Positions 63,896 through 64,000 of a stretch of DNA of 64,000 bases are shown here, one piece after another; position 1 is the stretch's first letter, and each line of letters starts with the position of its first letter. The position numbers were made by a program, and so were the translations under genes. Below the pieces are notes generated by a model, which was given only the letters and a program-made list of their open reading frames with translations, did no database searches and was not told the DNA's origin. Source of the stretch: Helianthus annuus (taxonomy: Eukaryota; Streptophyta; Magnoliopsida; Asterales; Asteraceae); NCBI RefSeq assembly GCF_002127325.2, contig NC_035433.2, positions 122,356,088 through 122,420,087 of the forward strand, written 5' to 3'.

Positions 63896-64000
63896 TAGGT
63901 CAGATCCTCATGTTCAAACAATCAAATTTTATTGGTCTATTGGGGCGGTGCCTTGGGCAGTAAACCCAAACAATAACCAACAAACTTTATTGGTCACATG
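63245..64000 (+). other. Leader of the right-edge element, runs off the window
   Basis: No convincing gag start is seen. Short plus-strand frames (for example 63650-63898) are built from the CGAAAGAT array and do not resemble Gag. GATCTG-rich words (CAGATCTG) are frequent. Coding sequence is presumably beyond 64000. Confidence 0.5.

Overview
This is plant nuclear DNA, almost certainly from an angiosperm: plant-lineage Ty3/gypsy retrotransposons, a plant-only S40 senescence-regulator gene, plant intron signals, Helitrons, MULE/hAT/PIF MITEs and plant SINEs. The repeat vocabulary (Helitron 3' ends with CG-rich hairpins then CTAG, an Au-like SINE, Tat elements with an antisense gene) makes me favour a eudicot, perhaps Asteraceae. 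That last step is a memory-based guess. There are no bacterial features, no rRNA or tRNA genes and no CRISPR array.

Layout. 1-1.45 kb: one apparently intact host gene, an S40-family protein on the minus strand with a TATA box and poly(A) signal. 1.5-6.9 kb: small elements, namely a PIF-type MITE, a non-autonomous Helitron, an Au-like SINE, a Pack-MULE that captured part of a BRG/BOI RING E3 ligase gene, and a second Helitron-like element built of ~68-bp repeats. 6.9-32.65 kb: a three-level nest. A ~0.67-kb Helitron is split by a decayed Tat-lineage element (7072-32135), which is itself split by a young, nearly intact Tat element (16212-29566, TSD CTGGC). Both Tat elements read gag-pol on the minus strand and carry, on the plus strand between pol and the 3' LTR, a spliced antisense gene with its own TATA promoter. 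32.6-43.3 kb: a field of MITEs, SINEs, Helitron ends and gene scraps (nsLTP remnant, one unidentified exon-like piece).

43.3-62.5 kb: a second nest. A non-autonomous gypsy element with 2679-bp LTRs (43298-62536, TSD GTTAG) holds only decayed pol and is interrupted by a Tekay/Del-type chromovirus with 2798-bp LTRs (46070-57477, TSD GTAAT). The chromovirus has one long open gag-pol frame ending in a chromodomain. 62.6-64 kb: the 5' LTR, tRNA-Met primer site and leader of a further LTR element (probably Copia) running off the right edge.

By-eye LTR differences give a consistent order of insertion: outer Tat (~14 substitutions in 647 bp) is much older than inner Tat (3 in 942); the 2.7-kb-LTR element (2 in 2679) and its chromovirus guest (1 in 2798) are very young. 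Points of most interest are the conserved promoter and intron structure of the antisense genes, a Glu-to-Lys change at the catalytic Glu of the chromovirus integrase, family-specific short-motif arrays in three different LTR families, a conserved dyad beside the polypurine tract, and the missing target duplication of the outer Tat element. All comparisons were made by reading; no search or alignment program was run.
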